A stretch of DNA of 64,000 nucleotides from Ravibacter sp964559125 (lineage in GTDB: Bacteria; Bacteroidota; Bacteroidia; Cytophagales; Spirosomataceae): contig CAZLGW010000002.1 in NCBI GenBank assembly GCA_964559125.1, positions 124,001 through 188,000 of the forward strand, in the 5' to 3' direction. Made by a program: the position numbers and the translations under genes. Positions 34,169 to 44,500 of this stretch are shown here, piece by piece. The notes below the pieces were generated by a model. It was not told where the DNA came from, searched no databases, and saw nothing but the letters and a program-made list of their open reading frames with translations. Within the stretch, counting starts at the first letter, position 1. The number at the start of each line of letters is the position of its first letter.

Positions 34169-35242
34169 CTAGACTTCCGGCTCCTGCTGGGAGAGGCAAT
34201 GGAAGCTCCCCTGACCCCAGATAATCTCGTCGGCCGGCAGCGGGATCACCTTTTTGCCCGGAAATGCTCCCTCCAGGATATTAACCGCTTTCTGATCATT
34301 CGGGTTGTTAAACACGGGAACAATCACACCGGTATTGCATATCAGGAAGTTGGCATAGGAGCCCGGCGCCCTCAAACCGTCGATCTCAATGGGGGCAGGC
34401 ATGGGTAATTCGATCACATTGAGCTGTTTGCCGCTAAGCAGGCGCATCTGTTTCAGCTCCGCCAGGTTTTGCTGAAGTACCGCGTAGTTGTCGTCGTGGC
34501 GGTCTTCTTCGACACATGCTACCACGGTGTCTTCGCTGACAAAGCGTGTGGTATCGTCGATATGGCCGTCGGTATCGTCACCCTCTATTCCGCCTTCTAC
34601 CCACAAGACCTGTTCTACTCCGTAGTAGTTGACCAGGTAGAGCTCGATTTCCTCGCGGCTGAGATCAGGGTTACGGTTGGGGTTGAGCAGGCACGAACGG
34701 CTGGTGAGCAGGCTGCCGGCACCGTTAAACTCCACGGCGCCGCCTTCCATGACGATCCCTGGTTTTACCGAGAGCAGATCAAGGTACTGCGCAATGGCCT
34801 GAGGGGTTTTATTGTCCTGGTCGAAAGGAGGATACTTTCCTCCCCAGGCATTGTATTCCCAGTCCACGATCATTTTTTTACCTGTAGAAGGGTTGACCAG
34901 GAAGGCCGGCCCGTGATCCCGGCACCAGGCGTCGTTGGTAGGCTTTACTACAAATTCTATCCTGGCAAGATCGACCCCGATGGTATCCAGCTCCTCGCGT
35001 ACCCGCTCTTTCAGGGCCATATCATTGGCTACGATCCCGACCTGTTCCCCCTGGCTTATGGCTTTAATGAACTGCAGGTATTGCGGCCGCATCTTCTCCA
35101 GCTTTTGGCCCTGCCACGAAGCATCGTTGTGCGGAAAGGTCAGCCAGGTCGCCCTGTGCCTGTGCCATTCGGCCGGAAATATAAACCCTAGTTGTTTGGG
35201 GGTCAGAGTTTCGTATCGGTTGGAAAGCAGATTTCCTGTCAT
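34169..35242 (-). CDS. aguA: agmatine deiminase
   Basis: 357 residues of the peptidyl-arginine-deiminase-like family. Conserved parts are FIFPAEWHRHRATWLTFPHN, the substrate region WCRDHGPAFLV, EGGAVEFNG, the catalytic His region EGDDTDGHIDDTTRF and the nucleophilic Cys in FLICNTGVIVP (about residue 304). It converts agmatine to N-carbamoylputrescine. The partner N-carbamoylputrescine amidohydrolase, often adjacent in Bacteroidota, is not in this window. Confidence 0.94.
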   Translation of the reverse strand: MTGNLLSNRYETLTPKQLGFIFPAEWHRHRATWLTFPHNDASWQGQKLEKMRPQYLQFIKAISQGEQVGIVANDMALKERVREELDTIGVDLARIEFVVKPTNDAWCRDHGPAFLVNPSTGKKMIVDWEYNAWGGKYPPFDQDNKTPQAIAQYLDLLSVKPGIVMEGGAVEFNGAGSLLTSRSCLLNPNRNPDLSREEIELYLVNYYGVEQVLWVEGGIEGDDTDGHIDDTTRFVSEDTVVACVEEDRHDDNYAVLQQNLAELKQMRLLSGKQLNVIELPMPAPIEIDGLRAPGSYANFLICNTGVIVPVFNNPNDQKAVNILEGAFPGKKVIPLPADEIIWGQGSFHCLSQQEPEV

Positions 35243-35310
35243 AGGAAACGGGAATAACGGTTAATTCTATCGGAGCGCTAATTTCGTTCTTTCCTCCGGA
35301 AAGCCTATCA

Positions 35311-35334
35311 ATTTAAGATTATATCTTAAATTTG
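35311..35334 (+). promoter_or_regulatory. palindrome overlapping the -7 element of the hydroxylase gene
   Basis: ATTTAAGAT (35311-35319) and ATCTTAAAT (35323-35331) form a perfect nine-base palindrome with three bases between. It overlaps TAAATTTG (35327-35334), a good TAnnTTTG element 20 bases before the ATG. A bound dimer here would block transcription. No well-spaced TTG is seen. Confidence 0.4.
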
Positions 35335-35354
35335 TTATAGAAAAGCCGACCAAA

Positions 35355-36248
35355 ATGAAGGATATTATCATTTACGCCATTCCGGTGTTTGTCGTTTCCC
35401 TGGTACTGGAAGTGCTGTACTACCGGCGCCTTGGGACTCATCACGATCACTATGATCTGAAGGATACCGCAGGCAGTCTTTCAATGGGTATCGGGAATGT
35501 GCTGACCGGCATTATTTCCAAGCTGATGGTATTCGGCGCCCTGGTAGCGGTCTACCAGTTCCGCCTTTTTTCACCCGACCGCTCGCAATGGTGGTATTGG
35601 GCGCTCATTTTTTTTGCCGACGACCTCAGCTACTACTGGTTTCATCGTTCCAGCCATAAGATCCGCTATTTCTGGGCATCGCACGTAGTACATCATTCCT
35701 CGGTATTTTATAACCTGGGCACCGCTTTGCGGCAGACCTGGACGGGTAACCTGACGGGAAGCTTCGTGTTTTATCTCTGGATGCCCCTGGTGGGCTTTAA
35801 CCCGGTCGATGTGGTGCTGATGCAGTCGGTCAGCCTGCTTTACCAGTACTGGATACATACGGAAGCGATACATAAAATGCCGGCAGTGTTCGAATGGATC
35901 TTCAATACTCCATCGCATCACCGGGTACATCATGGGTCGGATATCAAGTATCTTGACAAAAATCACGGCGGGATACTGATCATCTGGGACCGTCTCTTCG
36001 GCACTTTCCGTGAGGAAGAAGAGCGTCCGGCATACGGACTGACGACAAATCTGACCACTCACAACCCGTTTATCATTGCCTTTCATGAATGGAAATCGAT
36101 CATACAGGATGTCTGGCGTGCTCCCAGCCTGGGCGCTGCTTTTCAGTATGTATTCGGCCCTCCCGGGTGGAGCCACGACGGCAGTCGTAAAACTGCTCGA
36201 CAGCTTCAGGAAGAGGAACTGGAGAGAAGGCAGGTCGATGCCGGGTAA
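35355..36248 (+). CDS. sterol-desaturase/fatty-acid-hydroxylase family membrane protein
   Basis: 297 residues with several membrane segments. The three histidine clusters of the di-iron hydroxylase family are present: HRSSHK (HxxxH) after DDLSYYWF, HVVHHSS (HxxHH) and HHRVHHG (HxxHH). Such enzymes hydroxylate or desaturate lipids, including sterols, carotenoids and fatty acids. The lipid substrate cannot be told. A second member of the family starts at the right edge of the window (63825). The promoter region carries a palindrome. Confidence 0.9.
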   Translation: MKDIIIYAIPVFVVSLVLEVLYYRRLGTHHDHYDLKDTAGSLSMGIGNVLTGIISKLMVFGALVAVYQFRLFSPDRSQWWYWALIFFADDLSYYWFHRSSHKIRYFWASHVVHHSSVFYNLGTALRQTWTGNLTGSFVFYLWMPLVGFNPVDVVLMQSVSLLYQYWIHTEAIHKMPAVFEWIFNTPSHHRVHHGSDIKYLDKNHGGILIIWDRLFGTFREEEERPAYGLTTNLTTHNPFIIAFHEWKSIIQDVWRAPSLGAAFQYVFGPPGWSHDGSRKTARQLQEEELERRQVDAG

Positions 36249-36277
36249 TTCCTCCAGGTATAGTTATATAATTAAGA

Positions 36278-36317
36278 AAGGGCATCTCAACCGCAAATCA
36301 GCAATTAAGATACCCTT
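36278..36317. terminator. inverted repeat between convergent genes
   Basis: AAGGGCATCT (36278-36287) pairs with AGATACCCTT (36308-36317) with one mismatch and a 20-base loop. It sits between the ends of the hydroxylase and the M16 peptidase genes and may terminate both. Confidence 0.4.
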
Positions 36318-36345
36318 CTGTTATGTAAATATGTCTATAAAAAAC

Positions 36346-39138
36346 CTAGTTTTTAGGTGCGCCCCCTACCGAAGCCGGGGCGCCGGCAGGTGCATTCTTC
36401 TGCGATTTCGAAAATTCTCCAGCTTTAACGATCACCATTTTATTATAATCGATGTGCTTGTTGAAAGCCGCCTTGATCTGGGCCGGTGTAAGGGCCTGGA
36501 TTTTCTTCTCGAAATCCTCGTCCCACGCAAGCGTGCGCTTCAGGTACAGGTTGTTGTTCAGCGCACCCGACAGGGCGCCATCTTGTGCACGCGTCACCTG
36601 GCGGGACTGGAGATACCCTGATTTAGCTGTTTTGAGTTCTTCTTCAGTAAAACCGTCTTTTACAGCTTTTTCGATCTCTTCCCTGAAAGCCTGTTCGAGT
36701 TTGGAAAGGTTTTCGGGAGCGTAGATCGCATAAGCCAGGAAGCTTCCGCTTTTATCGAGTGAAGAAGCGCTGAATTGAGAGGCCACCCCATAGCTCAGCC
36801 CGTCTTTTACCCTGATACGGCTTGCCAACCGGGAATTCAACACTCCACCGCCCAGTATATAGTTGCCCAATACCATGGCCGGGTAGTCCGGATCGGTATC
36901 CTGGATGGGGAGGGGGAAGCCCGCCACAAACATAGCATTGGCTTTATCGGGCGTTTCGATGGCTTCATTGGCCGGTTTGGGGGCTTCAAATTTCGAGACA
37001 AGGCGTTTAAACGGTTTCGGGCTTTTCCAGCTACCGAATTCGTCGGTCAGCAGCTTCTGGATGGCATCCTTATCGAAGTCGCCGACAATTGCGGCAGTAG
37101 CATTTGAAGCGCCGTAGAAATCCTTGTAAAACTGTTTTAAGTCGTCGGCTGTTACTTTCCTGATATCTTCCAGGTCTTCGTCAAATGTGCCTGTATAGCG
37201 CGGATCTCCCTTTTTGTAAGGCGAGGTTCTGCGCCTGAACTCCGTAACGGCGATTGCCTGCGGCTCGCTTCTCTGGGATTCGATACCCGTGATCTCCTCC
37301 TGTCTCAGCTTTTCCAGCTCTTCGGGATCAAACCTGGGGTTCTTCATAATATCCGCCACTATCCTGATAACATCCGGCAGGTTATTCTTTATCGTTTCAA
37401 TAGAGACTATGGCCTGATTAGCCCCTCCTCCGATGCTTACGCGGGCATTGAGGCGGTCAAATTCGTCCTTGATCTGCTGGCGGGTCCTTGTAGTGGTTCC
37501 TTTATTGAGCATGCTGGCGGTAAACGAAGGGACCGCGCCCTTGTTCTGCAGGCTTTGCTCGTCGCCGAACCGGAAGGTGAGCTGTGCCGAAACGACATTT
37601 CCCCTGGTGAGCTTGGGTAGCAAAGCCAGCTCAAGTCCCCCCGGAACCTGTATTTTTGTCGTACGGCTCTCGATATTGGCGGGCGAAGGATCGAATGCTT
37701 CTCCCTGCGCTACCTGTTCTTCACCTTTGTAGTCTTTGAGTAGCTCCGCTATATCGGGGCGCTGAGGAACCTCTGTCCGCGACGGGCTGGCTTCAGGTAC
37801 GAATACACCAAGCGTACGGTTGGAAGGCTTGAGATAGTGAGCCGCAACCCGCTGAACATCTTCGGGAGTCACTTTCCTGATGCGGTCCCTGAAGAGGAAT
37901 GCAAGTCTCCAGTCGCCGAAGGCTATGTATTCGCTGATACCAAGTCCGACTCTTTCCGCGTTCCGGAACTGCAGATCCCAGTTTTTGAGGATGGTGGTCT
38001 TGGCTCTTTCCACATTCTCAGCCGAAGGCTTCAGGCTGGCCGTCGAGTCGAGGGTAGCCAGGAATGCATTTTTTGCTTCCTCCAGCGATTTTTCCTTTAA
38101 CAGTTCGATACCGAAAAGAACATAACCCGGGTCGTAGAGTTGAAAGGCAAAGCCGAACTGGGAGCTGGCTTTCTTGGTTTCTACCAGGTTTTTATAGAGC
38201 CGGCCATAAGGCTCGGCGCTAAGCAGCTCGGTCAGTACTTCTGTCGGTGCGTAGTCTTCGTGAGCTCCCGGCGCGATATGATAGGCTGCCATAGCCATCT
38301 GGACATCACCGACCCTTTTCACTTCGACAAACCGCTCTCCGTCCTGCACCGGCTCGGTAGTATAGGTCTGCGGAAGTATGCGGGTAGGTTTGGGGATAGG
38401 ACCGAAGTATTCATTGACCAGCGCCAGCGTCTTTTCCTCGTCGATTTTCCCGGCTACCATCAGGATTGCGTTGTCGGGCTGATAGTATTTTTTATAAAAA
38501 GCCTGGAGGTTCTCAATGGGCACACGCTCAATATCAGAACGGTTGCCGATAGTAGATTTTCCGTAGTTATGCCATGAATAGGCCATGTCTGCCACCCGCT
38601 GCATCAATACTCTGAAAGGGCTGTTTTCGCCGGCCTCAAATTCATTCCTGACGACGCTGAATTCACTGTCCAGGTCTTTTTTGGCGATAAAGGAATTGAT
38701 CATACGATCGGCTTCCAGGTCAAGCGCCCATTTCAGGTTTTCTTCCGTAGCTGCGAAAGTCTCGTAATAGTTGGTGCGGTCGTACCAGGTGGTCCCATTG
38801 GGCCGGGCGCCGTGCTCGGTCAGTTCCTGCATGATATTGGGGTGGCGTGGAGTGCCTTTAAAAACCATGTGCTCCAGCAAGTGCGCCATACCTGCTTCAC
38901 CGTAGCCTTCGTGCCTGGAACCCACCAGGTAGGTAATATTGACGGTGATAGTCGGCTTCGACGGGTCGGGGAACAGCAGGACTTTCAGTCCGTTGTCCAG
39001 GTAGTATTCGGTGATGCCTTCTACGGAGGTGACTTTTTTTACCCCTTTGGGAAGGTTCTGTGCATAGGAATTGACCAGTGCAAATAAGAATAGCAAGACA
39101 ATTCCGGCACTTTTTGAAACGGAAGTACGGATATTCAT
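36346..39138 (-). CDS. exported M16-family zinc peptidase, tandem form
   Basis: 930 residues with a signal peptide (near NSYAQ). The N-terminal M16 unit has the inverted zinc motif GMAHLLEHMVFKGT (HxxEH near residues 85-89) and the third ligand Glu in FSVVRNEFEAGENSP. The C-terminal half is a second, non-catalytic M16 unit (VPGGLELALLPK to the end), so both halves of the clamshell are in one chain, as in insulinase-like proteins. It likely digests peptides in the periplasm. The C-terminus is Ala/Pro-rich. Confidence 0.93.
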   Translation of the reverse strand: MNIRTSVSKSAGIVLLFLFALVNSYAQNLPKGVKKVTSVEGITEYYLDNGLKVLLFPDPSKPTITVNITYLVGSRHEGYGEAGMAHLLEHMVFKGTPRHPNIMQELTEHGARPNGTTWYDRTNYYETFAATEENLKWALDLEADRMINSFIAKKDLDSEFSVVRNEFEAGENSPFRVLMQRVADMAYSWHNYGKSTIGNRSDIERVPIENLQAFYKKYYQPDNAILMVAGKIDEEKTLALVNEYFGPIPKPTRILPQTYTTEPVQDGERFVEVKRVGDVQMAMAAYHIAPGAHEDYAPTEVLTELLSAEPYGRLYKNLVETKKASSQFGFAFQLYDPGYVLFGIELLKEKSLEEAKNAFLATLDSTASLKPSAENVERAKTTILKNWDLQFRNAERVGLGISEYIAFGDWRLAFLFRDRIRKVTPEDVQRVAAHYLKPSNRTLGVFVPEASPSRTEVPQRPDIAELLKDYKGEEQVAQGEAFDPSPANIESRTTKIQVPGGLELALLPKLTRGNVVSAQLTFRFGDEQSLQNKGAVPSFTASMLNKGTTTRTRQQIKDEFDRLNARVSIGGGANQAIVSIETIKNNLPDVIRIVADIMKNPRFDPEELEKLRQEEITGIESQRSEPQAIAVTEFRRRTSPYKKGDPRYTGTFDEDLEDIRKVTADDLKQFYKDFYGASNATAAIVGDFDKDAIQKLLTDEFGSWKSPKPFKRLVSKFEAPKPANEAIETPDKANAMFVAGFPLPIQDTDPDYPAMVLGNYILGGGVLNSRLASRIRVKDGLSYGVASQFSASSLDKSGSFLAYAIYAPENLSKLEQAFREEIEKAVKDGFTEEELKTAKSGYLQSRQVTRAQDGALSGALNNNLYLKRTLAWDEDFEKKIQALTPAQIKAAFNKHIDYNKMVIVKAGEFSKSQKNAPAGAPASVGGAPKN

Positions 39139-39364
39139 AAATTTAATCGACTGTTGTTAGATGAATTTTGAAAGGCTAAACGGTAAATGTATATATTTTG
39201 GATGGAAACATACAAAAAAAGTGATGAAAGGAACCTAAGTGAGGATGTGATGGCAAATCATTGTATCAACGGTAGTATCTTAGCGGTGCTAACAGCCCGC
39301 AGGTTGTAGCGGCTGTCGGCTGACGGCCGAATTCTGATAACCATATATAAAAGTATTATTGAGT

Positions 39365-40423
39365 ATGACAAACTCTCCTTTGATCTCTGGTGTACAACAG
39401 GTCGGAATCGGCTGCACGGATGTAGACGCTACCTGGAAATGGTATCGCCGGATGCTGGGCTTTGATGTGGCACTTTTTGACGACAGCGCCGAGGCAAAAT
39501 ACATGACCCGCTATACCGGGGGCGATGTGCATAGCAGGCGGGCCCTGCTGGCGCTCAATATGTCGGGCGGCGGAGGCCTTGAAATATGGCAGTTTAAAAG
39601 CCGGACTCCCTCCGGGCTGCCTTTTGATCCCGTGCCCGGGGATCTGGGCATCTATGCCATTAAATTTAAATCGGCTTATGTTGACAGATCGCATAGCTGG
39701 CTCAGTAAAAATACGGGCGGAAGCGTATCCCGTCTGTTTGATTTGCCGACAGGCAAAGGATTCTGGGGGACTGATCCCTTCGGCAATACTTTCCAGGTAT
39801 GCGAGGATGATTCATGGTTTAAGAGCGACGCAAGGCCGGTAGGAGGGGTGCTGGGCGCGGTGCTGGGAGTTTCGGATATGGATGCTTCCATTGCATTCTA
39901 CAAAGAGTTGCTCGGGGAAGTGGAGATACAGTTTGACAAGACCGGCCAGTTTGCCGATTTGCCGGAAGGAGCGGCGGGCAGGAGGTTCAGGAGAGTGCTG
40001 CTGCTGAAGAAGGAAACCGCCCACGGCGCCTTTGCCCATTTGCTCGGAAATATCCAGTTGGAGTTGCTCCAGGATCTCGACGGCCAGCCGCGTAAGATTT
40101 TTGCCGGACGGTATTGGGGAGACTGCGGTTTTATTCATCTGTGCTTTGATACCATCGATATGGAAAGCCTTAAAGCCAGGCTGGGGAAAAGTAATTTCCC
40201 GTTTACCGTCGATAGCGGAGAGTCGTTCGGGATGGAGTCTGCAGCCGGCAGGTTTGCCTATGTAGAAGACCCGGACGGAACGCTTATCGAGCTGGTAGAA
40301 ACCCATAAGCTCCCTGTCCTGAAAAAGATAGGCTGGTACCTCGACCTGAAAAAGCGCAAACACCAGAAGCCGCTCCCTAAATGGATGCTCAGCCTGCTGG
40401 GACTCGGAAGGGTGAAAGATTGA
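39365..40423 (+). CDS. VOC-family protein with two glyoxalase-like domains
   Basis: 352 residues from ATG at 39365; a TTG two codons upstream is less likely. Two VOC modules are seen, beginning ISGVQQVGIGCTDVDATWKW and GAVLGVSDMDASIAFY, with later FIHLCFDTIDM and YVEDPDGTLIELVETH. The modules resemble lactoylglutathione lyase-like or dioxygenase-like proteins, but several ligand positions differ from classical glyoxalase I, so activity is open. The C-terminus is basic. It converges with the acyltransferase gene with one base between the stops. Confidence 0.82.
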   Translation: MTNSPLISGVQQVGIGCTDVDATWKWYRRMLGFDVALFDDSAEAKYMTRYTGGDVHSRRALLALNMSGGGGLEIWQFKSRTPSGLPFDPVPGDLGIYAIKFKSAYVDRSHSWLSKNTGGSVSRLFDLPTGKGFWGTDPFGNTFQVCEDDSWFKSDARPVGGVLGAVLGVSDMDASIAFYKELLGEVEIQFDKTGQFADLPEGAAGRRFRRVLLLKKETAHGAFAHLLGNIQLELLQDLDGQPRKIFAGRYWGDCGFIHLCFDTIDMESLKARLGKSNFPFTVDSGESFGMESAAGRFAYVEDPDGTLIELVETHKLPVLKKIGWYLDLKKRKHQKPLPKWMLSLLGLGRVKD

Positions 40424-40424
40424 T

Positions 40425-41387
40425 TTACCTATATTGATTGCCCAGCCAGGCAAGTAGTGGCATTGCCAAAAAGAACAAAATCCCCCAGGATGCAGAGGTA
40501 AAGCTGCCTACTACAATCGCGAGCAGGCCGACCAGGACGGGATAAGTATACATCAGCGCCCCGAAAAGGACGGAATCGTAAAATACGGTCCCCTTTGTTT
40601 TTTCGTAGACCGGCTTAGTGTATAGCCGGTAAATGGGACGGTTTACTGCCCTTCCCAATGCTCCCAGCGATTTCAACAGCGTATCGCTACGTTTTTGGGG
40701 AATAATTTCCTTCAAAACAGAAGGAGCTGGAACGCCGTCGGGCGTCTCCAGAATAGCGGCTTTCATCCTTTCGGTAAGGAGCAGGTTGAAAGCCCTGAGC
40801 CATTTTTCCTGGTCGAGGGGATTTTCGGGGATGGTATCGTGGAGGATAGGCTCCCCGAACATGACCAGTACGTCTTTATTGGCGCCGTGATAGTGCTCGT
40901 AAGTGAGCCCTGTCGGTACTACTTCCATATTTTTCTGCGGGTTTTCGCCAAACCACGTTTGCCAGGCCAGGCGCCCGGTACCCTTGGCGATGGGGCGCAA
41001 TTTCCATTCGTTGGCGGCTATCCCCTCCGAAAAAATGACGATGCATTTGTTTTCCCTGAACATCTCCCGCACCATCCTGAACGAATCCTCGTTTTTCCTG
41101 AGATGATCGCGGCCGCCTTCCGTTCCCCTGTAGGCGGGGATCAGGTTGATCCTCCTCAGCCACCTGGCCACAGCCGGTTTCCTGAATACGTCGGCCCTTG
41201 TAAATGTATGGATAGGCTGCGAAAGGTATATGCCGAGCACTATGGCGTCGAAGAAAGAGCCTGAATGATTGGAAGCGAGTAAAAGAGGCTTGTCGGGGGA
41301 GGCATAATGAAGGTTTATTATCCTGATATTTCTGATAAACAACCTGATCGCAAGCCGGCAAAGAAAGCGGGAATATAAATAGAACAA
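40425..41387 (-). CDS. 1-acylglycerol-3-phosphate acyltransferase-family membrane protein
   Basis: 320 residues. The PlsC acyltransferase motif is ASNHSGSFFDAIVLG, a His-x5-Asp form seen in Bacteroidota members, followed by NLIPAYRGTEGG and FSEGIAANEWKLRPIAKGTGRLA in pieces: IVIFSEGIAANEW and KGTGRLAW. The C-terminus has two or three membrane segments (LFGALMYTYPVLVGLLAIVV). The enzyme probably acylates a glycerolipid or ornithine-type lipid at the inner membrane. Confidence 0.85.
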   Translation of the reverse strand: MFYLYSRFLCRLAIRLFIRNIRIINLHYASPDKPLLLASNHSGSFFDAIVLGIYLSQPIHTFTRADVFRKPAVARWLRRINLIPAYRGTEGGRDHLRKNEDSFRMVREMFRENKCIVIFSEGIAANEWKLRPIAKGTGRLAWQTWFGENPQKNMEVVPTGLTYEHYHGANKDVLVMFGEPILHDTIPENPLDQEKWLRAFNLLLTERMKAAILETPDGVPAPSVLKEIIPQKRSDTLLKSLGALGRAVNRPIYRLYTKPVYEKTKGTVFYDSVLFGALMYTYPVLVGLLAIVVGSFTSASWGILFFLAMPLLAWLGNQYR

Positions 41388-41515
41388 AACTTTTATTGTA
41401 TTTTTATGCGACGGCTAAAGTAGTGCTTTTTGCCGAAATTTTTGGAAGAACCCCATTGCCTTTTTTGGAAGGGGAAGGGGGGGAAGTTTCTCCTATATGT
41501 TCGGAAGGATTGAGT

Positions 41516-44500
41516 ATGTTAAAGTTAGTTTCCGGAATCCGGTCTTTTTATGTTGTCTGCGCGGTGATCTTCCTGGCGCCCGGGTGCAGGCGTTCCGCCG
41601 ACCTGCCGTCTGAAATATCAGGCGTAATGGCTGTTGTCCCCGGGAAAGTGGACTATACACTGCATGTAAAGCCTATTTTATCCGACCGGTGTTTTGCATG
41701 TCACGGGCCTGATCAGAACAAGCGCCAGGGAGGATTAAGGCTCGATGAGGAGGAATCGGCACTGGCTAAAAATGAGGAGAGCGGCCTGCGCGCAATCGTG
41801 CCGGGGAACACTTATAAAAGCGAGCTTGTAAACCGGATACTGAGCACCGATCCGGAAAAGGTAATGCCTACGCCGGAGTCGCACCTGGAGCTTACTCCGG
41901 AAGAAAAGGCGGTTTTGATCAGGTGGATAGAACAAGGTGCTGAATACAAGCCGCACTGGGCTTTCGTAAAAGTGACGGAGCCTGCAGTACCTGAAGTAAA
42001 AAATACGGGATGGGCCGCAAATGAGATCGACCGGTTTGTATTGTCGGGGCTGGAAAAGGCTGACCTGAAGCCCGCGCCCGAAGCGGAAAAGCATACGCTG
42101 CTCAGGAGGGTTTACCTGGATCTGACCGGCCTGGCTCCGACACCCGGGGAGATAGATGCCTTTGTAAACGATAAAAGTCCTGACGCCTATGAAAAAGTGG
42201 TAGATAAGCTGCTTGCTTCCAGCCACTATGGCGAGCACCGGGCCGTACCCTGGCTCGATCTGGCGAGATATGCCGATACACACGGCTACCAGGATGACGG
42301 CCCGAGGACCATGTGGCCCTACCGCGACTGGGTGATCAGGTCTTTTAACGAGAATATGCCTTTCGATCGCTTTGTTACCTGGCAGCTTGCCGGCGACCTG
42401 CTGCCCAATCCTTCGAGGGATATGATGCTCGCTACGGCTTTCAACAGGAATCACCAGCAAAGCCAGGAAGGAGGGATCGTGCCGGAAGAATACAGGAACG
42501 AGTATGTGTCGGACAGGGTGAATACCTTCGGTGCGGTATTCCTGGGGCTGACTACCGAATGTGCCCGCTGCCACGATCACAAATATGATCCGGTAAGCCA
42601 GAAGGACTATTTTTCTCTATATGCCTTTTTCAATAACAATAACGAAAACGGGCAGATTCCCTATAACGGCGAAGCCAGTCCTACCATCGTTGTTCCTACG
42701 CCTGAGGCTGAGAAGCGCCTGCGCGAACTGACACAGGTAAAGCTGAGTGCGCAGAAGAAAAGAAACGAGAGAAAAAATGCATCCAAAGCTGATTTTGAGA
42801 AATGGTTAAAAGCTTTGCCGCAACAAAAAGACTCACTGGTTTCGTTTTCCGAGGGACTTGCAGGGTACTATAAATTTGACGACATGGCTCCCAGGAAGCT
42901 TGTCAATTCGGCGGTTCTGAAGGATACTGCCCGCATAGAAGGCGACGACAGCCTGTCGGTTGCGGCTATTAAGGAAGGGAAGTTCGGAAAATCCAGGTAT
43001 ATCTTCGGCGAAAATGCAATTCGTTTTCCTAAGCCTGTCGGCTGGTATGAAAGACATGAGCCGTTTACGGTCAGCATCTGGCTGAAGCTCCATGATGAAG
43101 GTACCGTGGGATCGCTGATCCATAAATCGAACGGGGTTTTCAACGGCTATCGCGGCTGGAATGTTTTCAGGGAGCAAGACGGTACCTTCCGCTTTACCCT
43201 GAGCAATGTCTGGCCCGAAAATGCGATAGAGCTGGTATCAAAAGAGAAGGTGCCGATGGGAGAATGGGTCCATCTGGCCGTTTCCTACGACGGGCTTAGT
43301 CGTGCCAGGGGAGCAAAAATGTATCTCAACGGCAGGCCGATGCCGGTTGTTGTGATGAATGACAACCTGAACCAGAGCCTGCTGTTCGGCAAGAAGCAAT
43401 CCAGTTGGGGTATAAGCGACATGCTGATAGGCCGGTTGTCAGATCAGTATACCAAGGATTTTGAAGTTGACGAGTTGAGGATCTATTCCCGCAGCCTGAA
43501 TGCCCTGGAGGTGAAAGGGCTTTTTACAGGCAAAAATGAAACGGAAGTAGTGCAGGCAGACAAAAAGGATGGGCAGGCGCTGGAATGGCTTCACCAGTAT
43601 TTTCTTGATAACTATGACACAGGCTACCGGGCCGCTTTGAAAGAATTCCGGGCCGCTATAGAAGAGGAAACAAACATCCTCGACAACCAGCTCGACGTCA
43701 TGGTGATGAAGGAACGGAAGTATTCCAGGAAAACATACCTGCTGAAGAGAGGGGTTTACGATGCGCCCGACTATGAAGTCGGCGCCGATACACCCGGGCA
43801 GTTCTTTAAAATACCTGCGGAATACCCGAAAAACAGGCTCGGGCTGGCCAGGTGGCTTTTGCATCCTGACCACCCTCTTTTTATCCGTGTCACGGTGAAT
43901 CGCTTCTGGCAGGAAATATTCGGCAGGGGGCTCGTCAAAACGACGGAAGATTTCGGTAACCAGGGCGAATTGCCGACTCACCCGGAGCTGTTGGACTGGC
44001 TTTCGGCGCGGTTCAGGAAATCGGGGTGGAATGTAAAGGAACTGCATAAGCTGATGGTGATGTCGGCTACCTACCGCCAGTCTTCCGTTGTATCGCCGGA
44101 AGCCGGCAGGGCAGACCCCGACAACAGGTTGTATAGCCGTAGCCAGGCAGTAAGGGTAAGTGCGGAGCAGGTCAGGGACAATGCGCTTATTTCCGGCGGC
44201 CTGCTGGTAAGGGCAGTCGGTGGCCCGGGTGTTTACCCGTACCAGCCCGACGGGATCTGGGAGGCGCTGGCAACCAGGAACGCGGTGAAATATGTACGCA
44301 GCACCGGCGACAGTCTCTACAGGAGGAGCATGTATACCTATTGGAAACGGAGCGCACCGCCTCCCATGATGTTGAATTTCGACGCGGCCGAGCGCCATTT
44401 TTGCAGTGTTAAGCGCCAGAAGACGAGTACGCCGCTACAGGCATTGGTTACGCTCAATGATCCGCAGTTTGTGGAAGCCTCGCGGGCTTTGGCACAGAGG

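Noticed and set aside
41396..41515. N-terminal extension of the PSD1-type protein
   Set aside because: The shorter start gives a lipoprotein signal with lipobox; the extension has no ATG and hides it.
41735..44398. Two long antisense frames (281 and 319 codons) inside the PSD1-type gene
   Set aside because: Both lie in regions with clear DUF1549 and DUF1553 motifs on the plus strand; taken as codon-bias shadows.
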